DNA of 64,000 nucleotides, from contig CAWGFG010000006.1 of assembly GCA_963821815.1 (NCBI GenBank), positions 2,976,001 through 3,040,000 of the forward strand, read 5' to 3'. A model generated the notes under the pieces. It saw only the letters and a list, made by a program, of their open reading frames with translations. It was not told the DNA's origin and ran no database searches. Made by a program: the position numbers and the translations under genes. The stretch comes from JASGTU01 sp963821815. Its GTDB lineage: Bacteria; Chloroflexota; Anaerolineae; Caldilineales; Caldilineaceae. Each line of letters starts with the position of its first letter. The stretch's first letter is position 1. This document shows positions 42,761 through 56,790 of this stretch, piece by piece.

Positions 42761-43972
42761 CTAGATACCAGCGGCTTCTTTCAGTTGCTCAGCCAGTTCA
42801 GTGTGTTCCCAAGGCAGGTCCAGATCGTCACGCCCGAAGTGACCGTAGGTGGCTGTCTGCTGGTAGATAGGCCTGCGCAGGTCCAGGTCACGGATGATGG
42901 CGCCCGGGCGTAGGTCAAAGTACCTGTTGATCAGGTCGACAATTTCTTCGTCGCTTATCGCGCCCGTTCCGAATGTTTCCACATTTATGCTCAACGGCCT
43001 AGCCACGCCGATGGCGTATGCGATCTGAATTTCACAGCGGTCCGCTAACCCGGCAGCGACGATATTCTTGGCAACCCAACGTGCGGCGTAGGTCGCGCTG
43101 CGATCGACTTTGGTATAGTCCTTGCCGCTGAACGAACCGCCGCCGTGTCGTCCCATGCCGCCATAGGTATCGACGATGAGCTTACGACCGGTGAGTCCGG
43201 CGTCGCCCAAAGGACCGCCCACGACGAAGCGTCCGGTGGGGTTGGTGTAAATGCGCAGTTCCTCGTCGATCAGTTCCGCTGGCAAGGTGGGCATGATCAC
43301 GTGCTTAGTCAGTTCCTGCCGAATCTCCTGCTGTGTGATATCCGGATCGTGCTGCGTGCTGACGAGGACGGTGTGGATGCGCTTGGGTTTGCCATAGGCG
43401 TATTCCACGGTGATCTGCGTCTTGCCGTCCGGGCGCAGCCAGGGCAGTGTGCCGTCCTTGCGCACCTCAGCCAGTTTGCGCGCCATTTTGTGCGCCAAGT
43501 ATATCGGCATGGGCATGAGCGTCGGCGTCTCGTTGCAGGCGAAGCCGAACATCATGCCTTGATCGCCTGCGCCAATCGCTTCCACCGGATCATCATCGGT
43601 CATCTGCCCTTCCTTGTGTTCAAGCGCTTCGTTCACGCCCATGGCAATGTCGGGGCTTTGGGATGCGATGGCGATCTGCACGCCACATGTGTTGCCGTCG
43701 AAACCCTTGCTGCTGTCGTCGAAGCCAATGTCCGTAATAACCTTGCGTACCAGCTGATCATAGTTAACGTCTGCGGAAGACGTAATCTCGCCGAGCAGCA
43801 TGACGAAGCCAGTCTTCACGGCTGTTTCCAACGCCACACGCGAGTACGGATCTTGTGCAAGATGCGCGTCCACAATGGCATCGCTGATGGCGTCGCAGAT
43901 CTTGTCCGGATGGCCCTCTGTTACTGACTCGCTAGTAAAGAGAAGCTGCGGCAGCGACATAAAACTATTCAT
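42761..43972 (-). CDS. metK: S-adenosylmethionine synthetase
   Basis: It makes SAM from methionine and ATP. Motifs include SESVTEGHPDKICDAISDA near the N-terminus, GAGDQGMMFGFA, and GGSFSGKDYTKVDRSATYAA. The 403-residue length is standard. AGGAG lies eight bases before ATG 43972. It is last in the run mtnA-LOG-PfkB-GNAT-ahcY-metK. No SAM riboswitch lies in the 111 bases between ahcY and metK, although lysC has one. Confidence 0.97.
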   Translation of the reverse strand: MNSFMSLPQLLFTSESVTEGHPDKICDAISDAIVDAHLAQDPYSRVALETAVKTGFVMLLGEITSSADVNYDQLVRKVITDIGFDDSSKGFDGNTCGVQIAIASQSPDIAMGVNEALEHKEGQMTDDDPVEAIGAGDQGMMFGFACNETPTLMPMPIYLAHKMARKLAEVRKDGTLPWLRPDGKTQITVEYAYGKPKRIHTVLVSTQHDPDITQQEIRQELTKHVIMPTLPAELIDEELRIYTNPTGRFVVGGPLGDAGLTGRKLIVDTYGGMGRHGGGSFSGKDYTKVDRSATYAARWVAKNIVAAGLADRCEIQIAYAIGVARPLSINVETFGTGAISDEEIVDLINRYFDLRPGAIIRDLDLRRPIYQQTATYGHFGRDDLDLPWEHTELAEQLKEAAGI

Positions 43973-44083
43973 GGTTGATTCTCCTCATTTCATCGGTGAA
44001 CTGCCGACTGTGTTGCGCATTATCGGCGGTTTGATGCTTTCTATCGAAACTCGATCATCCTGTTTTGTGCCTGCTTGCCTAGC

Positions 44084-45373
44084 CTAGTGACCGGTGCCCA
44101 GACTCCATGCATTCAAATAGGCTTCCTGCTCTTCCGTCAATGTGTCAATCTCGACGCCCATTGCCTCAAGCTTGAGCGCCGCGATCTCCTGGTCGATCGC
44201 CAGCGGTACGTCGTGGACTGAGTTGGACATCTGGTCGCCATATTTGAGCATATATTCGGCTGACAGCGCCTGGTTGGCGAAACTCATGTCCATGACCGCG
44301 CTGGGATGTCCTTCCGCCGCGGCCAAATTGACCAGTCGTCCCTCGCCGGCTACGTACAGGCGTCTTCCATCGTGCAACAAATACTCATCCAGCGATTCGC
44401 GCACACGCGTCTTCTTCGTGCTCATCTTGTCCAGCGCCTTCATGTTGATCTCGACGTCGAAATGACCACTGTTGGCCAAGATTGCGCCGTCTCGCATGAC
44501 TTCGAAATGGTGGGCGTCGAAGATGTGCGTATCGCCTGTTGCGCTGCAGAAAATATGGCCTTCTTTGGCCGCTTCCATCATCGGCATGACGCGGAATCCG
44601 TCCATGACCGCTTCCAGCGCACGCAGCGGGTCAATTTCTGTTACGATGACGTTGGCGCCCATGCCCTTGGCTCGCATGGCGATGCCGCGGCTGCACCAGC
44701 CGTAACCGCCCACGACAAACACCTTGCCCGCCAGCAGAACGTTGGTTGCGCGGATGATGCCGTCGATGGTGCTTTGGCCAGTACCGTAGCGATTATCGAA
44801 GAAGTGTTTGGTCATGGCGTCGTTGACGGCGATGACCGGGAACTCCAGCTTGCCGGCTGCAGCCATGGCGCGCAGTCGAATCACACCGGTCGTCGTCTCC
44901 TCCGTACCGCCGACTACCTCCGGCAGCAGATCACTGCGCTGCACGTGCAACATAGCCACCAGGTCCATGCCGTCGTCCATGGTAATATTCGGCTTGCTGT
45001 CCAGCACGCTGTTCAAGTGACGGTTATATTCTTCTGTGGTTTCACCTTTGATGGCAAAAACCGGCATCTCATAGTAGGCGACGAGTGCGGCTGCAACGTC
45101 ATCTTGCGTGCTCAACGGGTTGCTGGCGCAGAGCGCGGCTTCGGCGCCGCCGGCCAACAGTATGCGCATGAGGTTCGCCGTCTCCGACGTCACATGCATG
45201 GCCGCGCCGATGCGAATCCCCTTGAACGGCTGTTCTTTGCGAAAGCGTTCTTCCAACAGATCCAGGACCGGCATCTCTTTCGCAGCCCACTGCATGCGGA
45301 AGCGACCTTTTTCGGCTAGGTCCAGATTGGCGACATCAAAGTTTTGGTTTTCTTTCACTGAAGTCATATACAA
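44084..45373 (-). CDS. ahcY: Adenosylhomocysteinase
   Basis: It hydrolyses S-adenosylhomocysteine to adenosine and homocysteine with bound NAD. The motifs are AMHVTSETANLM, DNRYGTGQSTIDG, the NAD-binding VVGGYGWCSRGIAMRAKGMG, and NSGHFDVEI. The 429-residue length fits the bacterial/archaeal form without the long plant-type insertion. GAGGAG is five bases before TTG 45373 and eleven before ATG 45367, so either may be used. It sits directly upstream of metK, joining two steps of the methyl cycle. No SAH riboswitch is visible upstream. Confidence 0.96.
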   Translation of the reverse strand: MYMTSVKENQNFDVANLDLAEKGRFRMQWAAKEMPVLDLLEERFRKEQPFKGIRIGAAMHVTSETANLMRILLAGGAEAALCASNPLSTQDDVAAALVAYYEMPVFAIKGETTEEYNRHLNSVLDSKPNITMDDGMDLVAMLHVQRSDLLPEVVGGTEETTTGVIRLRAMAAAGKLEFPVIAVNDAMTKHFFDNRYGTGQSTIDGIIRATNVLLAGKVFVVGGYGWCSRGIAMRAKGMGANVIVTEIDPLRALEAVMDGFRVMPMMEAAKEGHIFCSATGDTHIFDAHHFEVMRDGAILANSGHFDVEINMKALDKMSTKKTRVRESLDEYLLHDGRRLYVAGEGRLVNLAAAEGHPSAVMDMSFANQALSAEYMLKYGDQMSNSVHDVPLAIDQEIAALKLEAMGVEIDTLTEEQEAYLNAWSLGTGH

Positions 45374-45478
45374 CGAGTCTCCTCAATAATTCATGCTTAT
45401 GCATACGGTCTCATAACAGCTTTTGATTACGACTACCACCCATTGAGATAATGAGCAATATTACTTCTTATACAGGTT

Positions 45479-46330
45479 CTATTTTCGAACGCCGACGCCT
45501 TCCATGTATGGACAGTAGAATTCGAAGCCACGATTCTCGTATAGTCGCATGGCGGCTTCGTTTTTCTGGTCAACATTGAGTACGATTTTGGGCAAGCCCT
45601 CCGAAATCAACCGTGCAACCAGGCGCTCCAGCACAACTGCCGCGAGCCCGATACTGCGCCGAGCAGGATGCGTGTACATGTTGCCTATGGCGGCGATGCC
45701 CGTTCGCTTGTCGACTACGTGCGTACCCGCGACCGATAACAGAACCCCATTGCTGCTTTCTACACCGTAGAAATAGCCGCTCTCCATCTGCTGCGGTTGA
45801 AAGGCGTCCGGTGTGAATACGCCGCCGTGGCTATACAAGTTCTCGACGCGCTGAGCGTCAGTTGCGGCCAGCTCCACGGTGCGCCAACCTGAGGGCAGTT
45901 TTACGTTGCTCTTCGCTGAGGATGGACTGGCTAGAACCATGCGCCACATAAATAGTTGGTCGTCGGACAGATCATAGAAGCGGCTGACCGACTCTAGATG
46001 CTCTTCTCGAATGGTCACGTAAACTGACTCGGGCCGGAAGAGCCGCACCATAGCCTCCCCCACAGCCTGCTCATCACCCATGGCGAACAACACGGACGGC
46101 GATAGACCGTTGTATAGCTGCAGCAAACCAGGGCCGGAACGCGTCTGTGTGATCAGCCACTGGTTCAGATTTGCGTATTTCGGTTGCAGATCGGCGATGG
46201 CATAGGCTGCCCACACCGGATCAAGGTTCAGCACCTGACTGACCTCGCGCGCAGTCGGTGATTCGATGATGCGTACCCGTTCGGATTTTGGCCCCTTACT
46301 GGGCAAGCCGAATTTAGAAGATCCGAGCAT
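45479..46330 (-). CDS. GNAT-family acetyltransferase
   Basis: The 283-residue protein has an N-terminal domain with VLNLDPVWAAYAIADLQP and a C-terminal GNAT domain with IGNMYTHPARRSIGLAAVVL and VLNVDQKNEAAMRLYENRGF, the acetyl-CoA and C-terminal strands. It resembles the two-domain FR47-like proteins. The substrate is unknown. It starts two bases after the PfkB kinase stop, so the two are coupled. Confidence 0.85.
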   Translation of the reverse strand: MLGSSKFGLPSKGPKSERVRIIESPTAREVSQVLNLDPVWAAYAIADLQPKYANLNQWLITQTRSGPGLLQLYNGLSPSVLFAMGDEQAVGEAMVRLFRPESVYVTIREEHLESVSRFYDLSDDQLFMWRMVLASPSSAKSNVKLPSGWRTVELAATDAQRVENLYSHGGVFTPDAFQPQQMESGYFYGVESSNGVLLSVAGTHVVDKRTGIAAIGNMYTHPARRSIGLAAVVLERLVARLISEGLPKIVLNVDQKNEAAMRLYENRGFEFYCPYMEGVGVRK

Positions 46331-46332
46331 GT

Positions 46333-47292
46333 CTACTTGTCCAACTTTGCCAACGAGGGTTCGGGTCCAAAGTTGCGCTCATAGCGCTCGATGAACTGCG
46401 GTATGGTGAAATAGTGCGTCGTGGTACCTACCTTTTCCAGTGCATACGCGCTGCACAGTGCACCTGTACGACCACTCACTTCCCACGACAGGCCTGCGGC
46501 AATCGCTGCGAATAAACCGCCGCGGAAGGCGTCCCCTGCCCCCGTCGGGTCATCGATGCTCAGCGGCTGCGCGATGGGGATGTCAATCTGCTCGCCCCCG
46601 GTGAAGATGACGCTTCCCTTTTTGCCCAGCGTAACGATGAGCGTGTCAACCTTGTCAATCAATTCCTCTTGAGACCAGCCGGTCTTGTTCAGGATCATGG
46701 CTAACTCGTACTCGTTGCCCAACAGATAGGCGGCTCCTGGAATGCTCGCAGCCAGTTCCTCACCGTCCAACCGCGCAAGCTGCTGGCTGGGATCGAAGGC
46801 AAACGGAATGCCCAGACATTTGCACTCCTGTGCATACTTGAGCATGGCGTCAGGTGCGTTGGGGCTAATGAGCACCAAATCGGCTGCGTCCAGACCGCGG
46901 TCCTGTAGAGAATAGTCACCTGCGCAGCCCATGGCGCCGGTATAGAAGTTGGCGATCTGGTTCTGGTCTAAATCGGTGCTGACGAAGAACGTAGCCGTCA
47001 ACTCATCCGGAATTTCGATAATCTGATCCGTCCGCAATCCCTGCTCGGCAAGCCAGGCACGGTAGTCTGTGAAATCGGTGCCAACCGTAGCCAGTACGAT
47101 AGGATCGCCGCCTAGCAGCTTCATGGTATAGGCGACATTGGCCGCGACACCGCCTCGCACACGGCTCATCGAATCCGCCAGGAAGCTCAAGCTGATGCTA
47201 TCGAGCTGATCCGGTAGGATATGGTCCCGAAAATGCCCGGGAAATCGCATCAGGTAGTCAAACGCTACGGAGCCGGCAATCACGAATTCCAT
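46333..47292 (-). CDS. PfkB-family sugar/nucleoside kinase, possibly adenosine kinase
   Basis: The ribokinase-family signatures are RVRGGVAANVAYTMKLLGG, which resembles the adenosine-kinase version of the first motif, and DPTGAGDAFRGGLFAAI with the catalytic Asp. The length is 319 residues. The position two genes upstream of ahcY suggests that it phosphorylates the adenosine released by AhcY; that assignment is inference from context and motif style. Ribokinase or a PsuK-type kinase acting with the distant psuG are alternatives. It overlaps no gene but is two bases from the GNAT gene. Confidence 0.8.
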   Translation of the reverse strand: MEFVIAGSVAFDYLMRFPGHFRDHILPDQLDSISLSFLADSMSRVRGGVAANVAYTMKLLGGDPIVLATVGTDFTDYRAWLAEQGLRTDQIIEIPDELTATFFVSTDLDQNQIANFYTGAMGCAGDYSLQDRGLDAADLVLISPNAPDAMLKYAQECKCLGIPFAFDPSQQLARLDGEELAASIPGAAYLLGNEYELAMILNKTGWSQEELIDKVDTLIVTLGKKGSVIFTGGEQIDIPIAQPLSIDDPTGAGDAFRGGLFAAIAAGLSWEVSGRTGALCSAYALEKVGTTTHYFTIPQFIERYERNFGPEPSLAKLDK

Positions 47293-47356
47293 GCAGAAAA
47301 TCCTTCTATATAGTCGAGTTCATGTGGGCAGTGTTTCATCGAGTATTCGAGAGCCA

Positions 47357-47950
47357 TCATGCCTCGTCCACGCTTAGCCAGTGCACAAGCCCAGGAGGCG
47401 GTCGATGTTCCTCCATCCGCTCGAGAAGCGTGAATGCATCTGAGCTGATGACGATTAGCTCACGATATTCCGGTCGGATAAAGCCGTTTGATACAGCATG
47501 CTCCACCCATGCCAGCATGTGATCGAAGTATCCTTTCACGTTGAGCAGACCCAGCGGTTTCTCGTGAATGCCGAGTTGTTCCCAGATGACCATCTCGAAT
47601 AGCTCGTCCAAGGTGCCAAAACCGCCCGGCAGCACCATGAAAGCATCTGATAAGGATGCCATGATGGCCTTGCGCTCATGGATTGTTTCTACGATGATCT
47701 GCTCGCCGATCTGTTCGCCCATCATCTCGTGGCTGGTCAGCGATTCCGGGATGACGCCGACAACACTGCTGCCGGCTTCCTGCGCGGCACGAGCAACGGC
47801 GCCCATGAGTCCCACGCTCCCGCCGCCGTAGACTAGACCCAGCCTTCGCCTGCCCAGCTCCTTGCCAACTGCTACTGCGGCTTCACGAAACTCGGGTTTA
47901 TTGCCCATGCTGGCGCCGCAAAAGACACAAACGCTGCCGATGTCATTCAT
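47357..47950 (-). CDS. LOG-family nucleoside 5'-monophosphate phosphoribohydrolase
   Basis: The product has the LOG (Lonely Guy) layout: SVCVFCGASMGNKPEF at the N-terminus, LVYGGGSVGLMGAVA, and the phosphoribohydrolase signature LPGGFGTLDELFEM. Such enzymes split AMP-type nucleotides into base and ribose 5-phosphate. ATG 47950 overlaps the mtnA stop by eight bases, which decides against the longer frame from 48046. It sits between mtnA and a possible adenosine kinase, so the whole group may process adenine nucleotides from SAM use. Confidence 0.88.
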   Translation of the reverse strand: MNDIGSVCVFCGASMGNKPEFREAAVAVGKELGRRRLGLVYGGGSVGLMGAVARAAQEAGSSVVGVIPESLTSHEMMGEQIGEQIIVETIHERKAIMASLSDAFMVLPGGFGTLDELFEMVIWEQLGIHEKPLGLLNVKGYFDHMLAWVEHAVSNGFIRPEYRELIVISSDAFTLLERMEEHRPPPGLVHWLSVDEA

Positions 47951-49026
47951 GAGCCGCGTCTTCTTTCGTTGTAGCGTGCAATTCCGCTTCGGATGCAAAG
48001 ACGGCGGCTCGCAGGCTCTGTTTGAACGGTGGATAGCAGATGCCATGCTCAGTGATGATGCCGGTCAGGTAGCGATGCGGCGTGATATCGAAGGCCGGAT
48101 TATATACAGCCACACCTTGCGGTGCAATGGGCTGCTGACCGATATTCACGACTTCGTCCGGACTGCGCTCCTCAATGGGGATGTCGTCGCCGGTAGCTAA
48201 CGCCAGATCGATGGTGCTGGTGGGCACGGCGGCATAGACGGGGATTCCGTTCTCTCGCGCAACGACCGCTAGATTGTACGTGCCAATCTTGTTGGCGACA
48301 TCACCGTTGGCAGCCACTCGGTCGGCGCCGAAAAGTACGACGTCAACTTGTCCGGTACGCATGAGATGACCTGCTGCATTGTCGACGATTAAGTGCATGG
48401 GCACTTCTGCGCGCATGAGTTCCCATGCGGTGAGTCGCGCGCCCTGCAAGCGTGGACGCGTCTCATCTACCCAAACGTGAACGTTCTTTTCCAGCTCCTG
48501 GCAAGCGTAGACAACGCCCAATGCCGTGCCAAAATCAACCGTTGCCAGGGCGCCGGTGTTGCAGTGGTGCAGGATATTTGCGCCTTCCGGTATGATTTCG
48601 GCGCCGTTATACCCGATACGCCGGTTGATGGCGATATCCTGGTCGGCGAGTGTCTGCGCTGCATCCAGCACAATTTTCCGGAGCGTATCTACGTCGTCAG
48701 AATCCGCTGAGCGAACCGCTGTAAGCATGACGCAAGGTAGCCCATGCTAGGTTCACGGCAGTTGGTCGTGCCGTGTCTAACGTCTGCTTGGCGGACTGCA
48801 GGTCCTCGATAAACGCTTCACGGTCGGCGGCGCGGCTATTCGCAGCAGCCAGCGCCATGCCAAATGCAGCTGCCGCGCCGATTGCCGGTGCACCACGCAC
48901 CACCATATCGCGGATGCCGTTGGCGACATCGCGAACATCGTCGTATTCAGCGATGGCGAACTCATGAGGCAGCCGCCGCTGGTCTATCATTTTCAAGTGA
49001 TCGTCTTCCCAGAAGACGCTTCTCAT
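47943..49026 (-). CDS. mtnA: S-methyl-5-thioribose-1-phosphate isomerase, interrupted by a frameshift
   Basis: MtnA isomerises methylthioribose 1-phosphate in methionine salvage. The first frame covers the N-terminus (MVVRGAPAIGAAAAFGMALA, RPTAVNLAWATLR) and then ends at a TGA near 48700. The second frame continues with IGYNGAEIIPEGANILHHCN, holding the catalytic Cys, and LFGADRVAANGDVANKIGTY, holding the catalytic Asp. Skipping one base gives WATLR-ML, fitting the family WALDRM. The exact shift site within 48697-48728 is not fixed. ATG 49026 has GAGGGA seven bases upstream. The gene lies behind a long structured leader that ends in a terminator. Confidence 0.87.
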
Positions 49027-49039
49027 AGATCGTTCCCTC

Positions 49040-49076
49040 AAAAAACGAAGCCCTCATGGTTTTGATCCATAAGGGC
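49040..49076 (-). terminator. Intrinsic terminator in the mtnA leader (attenuator candidate)
   Basis: GCCCTTATGG (49076-49067) pairs with CCATGAGGGC (49059-49050) over ten bp with a seven-base loop, followed by TTCGTTTTTT. The mtnA ribosome binding site begins directly after the T-run. A strong terminator inside a leader just before a start codon implies transcription attenuation. Confidence 0.85.
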
Positions 49077-49325
49077 GATAGGTCGTGATAGCATTCCGAA
49101 ACAGTGCTTGACTGTTTCATGCTCAGGCGCCCAACATGGTCGTCAGATGCTGCACGCCGGAAATAACAGCCTCGAGCCCGACCTGTTCGTTCACAGTGGG
49201 CTAAGCAATGGCGTGCAAGGCTACCGGAAACCGGGACTCCAGTGGGTTGCCGGGGACAAGTCCCCTATTTGAGCAGCACTTTGATTCAATTGTCGCTGAC
49301 GGAGAATTCGTATACCGTCACTAGA
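49077..49325 (-). promoter_or_regulatory. Unassigned structured leader RNA of mtnA
   Basis: Between the predicted start (about 49325) and the terminator there are several perfect helices: 49252-49257 with 49260-49265; 49224-49227 with 49231-49234; 49151-49158 with 49210-49217, enclosing 49175-49179 with 49198-49202 and 49183-49186 with 49193-49196; and 49098-49105 with 49111-49118. The nested set around 49151-49217 looks like an aptamer core. I found no SAM-I, SAM-II, T-box or cobalamin consensus. A riboswitch or a small RNA are the main options. Confidence 0.5.
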
Positions 49326-49331
49326 ACCGAC

Positions 49332-49360
49332 AGCCTATCATAGAGAGACTAACGTGTCAA
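49332..49360 (-). promoter_or_regulatory. Promoter for the mtnA leader
   Basis: On the minus strand TTGACA (49360-49355) is followed after 17 bases by TAGGCT (49337-49332). The -35 is perfect and the -10 is weak. It lies 70 bases after the gyrA stop and would give a leader of about 300 bases. Confidence 0.45.
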
Positions 49361-49433
49361 TAAAATCGCCATAAAGCGCACGCGCAGTTCTAGGCGCCCA
49401 CGACTGCGCGCAATGCAGGAAAGCTGCGCTCGT

Positions 49434-52400
<2,967 letters not shown>

Positions 52401-52439
52401 TGTGTTTCCTTGGCACTGATTACTGCCTACCTTGACTGG

Positions 52440-53168
52440 TTAATCGTTCGTATACCGAAATGCTGCTGGATATCGGTCATATGTTCGGTTATTCAATACT
52501 CTTCCGGTCTTGTGTTTTCGAGTACCACCCCACTGCTTGAAAAAGAATGGTACGTTCGCCGATTCACATTGTTGAAGAATTGACTGAACCCAAGCTTCCT
52601 TCATTGGACGAGCTCCTGGTCCCGATTCACCGCCAACAATTACCCAGTGGATTCCATTTAGCGTCAGGTTATCCAGCGGCCCAATAAGGGGTTCACACGA
52701 TAGGAAACGGGTAGAAGCTCTCACTCTTCGCAAATCATCGATTCTAGAGACAACTTCTTCGCTTTCTATACTCACACCGATCCAGATGTTCTTAGTCCAC
52801 GGAAGCTCACTTGCCAGTTCGGCTAGTCTCTGACTCCGTTTTGTAAGGATCTGAAAGGTGTGTTGCGGGGTCTGGACCATAGTATGGAAAACCTGCTTAA
52901 TGAAGCTATCTGGTACAGAATCATGGAAGAGGTCACTCATCGAATTGACGAAAATCATCCGAGGCTTGATCCACCGACGTGGTGCATCGATAAGGTCATT
53001 ATGCAATGTTACTTGGAACCCATACTGGTAGCGCGGTTGTCCCATCGCCTGAAGCCGTTTGGCCATACGTTCTGCGTAGCAATGCTTGCACCCCTGACTG
53101 ACTTTATCGCAGCCAGTGACTGGATTCCAAGTCATATCCGTCCATTCGATGTCAGATTTAGTTGCCAT
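52440..53168 (-). CDS. DUF5131 (phage Gp37/Gp68-like) three-Cys-motif protein
   Basis: The 242-residue protein opens with SDIEWTDMTWNPVTGCDKVS and continues GCKHCYAERMAKRL, giving C-x6-C-x2-C, the three-Cys motif reminiscent of radical-SAM clusters. FQILTKRSQRLAEL, IGVSIESEE and WVIVGGESGPGARPMKEAWV are typical of the family. The function is unproven; the family occurs in phages and mobile islands with a partner called TcmP. That partner is the next gene upstream, three bases away. The DNA is more AT-rich than gyrA and uvrB on either side, so the pair looks inserted. Confidence 0.88.
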   Translation of the reverse strand: MATKSDIEWTDMTWNPVTGCDKVSQGCKHCYAERMAKRLQAMGQPRYQYGFQVTLHNDLIDAPRRWIKPRMIFVNSMSDLFHDSVPDSFIKQVFHTMVQTPQHTFQILTKRSQRLAELASELPWTKNIWIGVSIESEEVVSRIDDLRRVRASTRFLSCEPLIGPLDNLTLNGIHWVIVGGESGPGARPMKEAWVQSILQQCESANVPFFFKQWGGTRKHKTGRVLNNRTYDRYPAAFRYTND

Positions 53169-53171
53169 TTT

Positions 53172-54065
53172 CTATCTCCCAAGAATATAGCTGGCTATTC
53201 TATTACCCGCTTGATTGGAAGTAGCGAAGTATAGTCCGAATATGGGTACATTAGTCGAGTTGCGTAGCATCAATGAATTCTCGGCCACTAACGGAAATGC
53301 CGTCCTGAGTCTGTCTGTAAAGAAATTGCTGATACTCTCAAAATTAGCTTGTTTTTCGAGTCCAGATTCTGTGTCACTGTTATCAAAAAGGCTCGCCTGC
53401 AGCTTAGGTCTATAAAACGCTTCTTTCCATTCGTCAGTACCAAAGAAGCGCGTTAGCTTGTCTGACCACGACAGGTTTGGCAGTCCGTCTCTAGTCAACA
53501 TTCGATTAACCGCTTGCCCAATCGGTAGTAGTACCCATAAATCTACACCGTTTGTTGCACCTAATGCGGAAATTGTACTCCAGTCAACAGCCATACCATA
53601 AGGATCAAGAAATACGACTGCCTTATGGCGTCTCCAGTTGTATTTGTTGCAGAACTGCACTATCTGAGTATTTGCGTCCCCGCGCCGTACATCTATGCAG
53701 TGCGCTTTCTCTGGATATTCACTCTTAAGATGTTGTAGCTGTTCAACAAATGTAGGACTGGAATCGATGAAATGGTAATAGTCAAACGAAGGTTCCATTT
53801 CTAGCGCAATCCGTGCACTGCCGTCGTAGAACCCAGTGACATTAGCGGTTTCTGCTCTCCCGAAAAGATCCAGAGTTGGATTCCTGACTCCAGATGACTT
53901 CGATCGCTCGCCACAACCGGCAAATGCGTCTACATAATGTGTCGTTAGGAATTTCGCTTTTTCATTGACTTCAAAAATATTCAGGTATTCTTTGAGGTAA
54001 GCTTTCAGTCGTCGAAGCTTCTCCTCTGTCCAACTGCCTCCAAACTCGTGAACTGTACCAGGCAT
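53172..54065 (-). CDS. tcmP: Three-Cys-motif partner protein TcmP
   Basis: The 297-residue protein is the usual companion of DUF5131 proteins. It shows a methyltransferase-like Rossmann core: TTHYVDAFAGCGERSKSSG near residue 45, IDSSPTFVEQL, and VVFLDPYGMAVDW, which recalls the DPPY motif of adenine methyltransferases. VDLWVLLPIGQAVNRML is also typical. The activity has not been established for the family as far as I know. GGAG precedes the ATG at 54065. The pair lies as an AT-rich block between uvrB and gyrA. Confidence 0.85.
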   Translation of the reverse strand: MPGTVHEFGGSWTEEKLRRLKAYLKEYLNIFEVNEKAKFLTTHYVDAFAGCGERSKSSGVRNPTLDLFGRAETANVTGFYDGSARIALEMEPSFDYYHFIDSSPTFVEQLQHLKSEYPEKAHCIDVRRGDANTQIVQFCNKYNWRRHKAVVFLDPYGMAVDWSTISALGATNGVDLWVLLPIGQAVNRMLTRDGLPNLSWSDKLTRFFGTDEWKEAFYRPKLQASLFDNSDTESGLEKQANFESISNFFTDRLRTAFPLVAENSLMLRNSTNVPIFGLYFATSNQAGNRIASYILGR

Positions 54066-54135
54066 AGCAATCTCCGGGGCTGTGTTGTAGGCTACTGTCG
54101 CTATTTGTGGTTTAGTATATATTAGTGTCGCTTAG

Positions 54136-56156
<2,021 letters not shown>

Positions 56157-56790
56157 GACGAGCCCTCCTATAGGCCCGGAGCACGCTCCTAGGTGCGCCG
56201 GAACCAGTATATCACATCTGATTGCAGTACGTCAGACAATGTACAACTATATATGCAAACACACTGGTGTTTGTCACGCTGAGCGAAGACAAGAGCCTCA
56301 TAATCGCATACGCTCATCTACAAACAATAGCGCATAGCATAACATAACGAACATAAGTTCTAAGGTTTCTAGTGTACTATGCACAGCCAAATTTGTCCAG
56401 CTACCGTGTATGTGCAAGTCAACACATTCCATCGCCAACTGCTGTGGTATCGACGCACGCGAAGCAGCGTCACGTGCGGAATTCACCTTCAACCATGGGT
56501 GCCTGTATTCCGACACCGCGCCGCGCTATCGTCCTGCGGGCGGTATCCCAGATCAGGACACTAATCGTCGATAGTCAAACATGCGATGGATGCCGTGCTA
56601 ATGGCGTAATTGGTCAATAATCGGACCGGATTCGGTTCGCTATCATGCGAAATGTCCAGTACGACCGCGATCCGGAACTTCACTCTGAACTCCTGCGTCC
56701 GACTAGTAACAGCGCACCCGCGTTAGCGCGCCTATCGAGGCGCATTGTCGACTAGCGAATCTCCTTAGCAGTAGATAGAAGAGGCAAATC
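56157..56790. other. 634-base gap without a recognisable gene
   Basis: Short open frames here show no ribosome binding sites or family resemblance. The only clear item is TGTTTGTCACGCTGAGCGAAGACAAGAG at about 56269-56295, a degenerate copy of the intergenic element related to GTCATCCTGAGCGAAGCGAAGGA found scattered in many bacterial genomes. The uvrB promoter presumably lies near 56170-56230. Confidence 0.4.

Noticed and set aside
44306..45319. 337-codon open frame opposite ahcY
   Set aside because: It is a shadow of ahcY caused by codon bias, with no ribosome binding site or family motif.
42761..45478. Search for SAM or SAH riboswitches before metK and ahcY
   Set aside because: The 111- and 105-base gaps contain no matching consensus or strong hairpins.
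49077..49325. mtnA leader considered as SAM-I riboswitch or T-box
   Set aside because: The S-box core seen at 1273-1374 is absent, and so is the T-box AGGGTGGNACCGCG sequence. Assignment to 6S RNA could not be supported either.
56269..56299. TGTCACGCTGAGCGAAG element as a tRNA or regulatory RNA
   Set aside because: It fits no cloverleaf and resembles a dispersed intergenic repeat instead.
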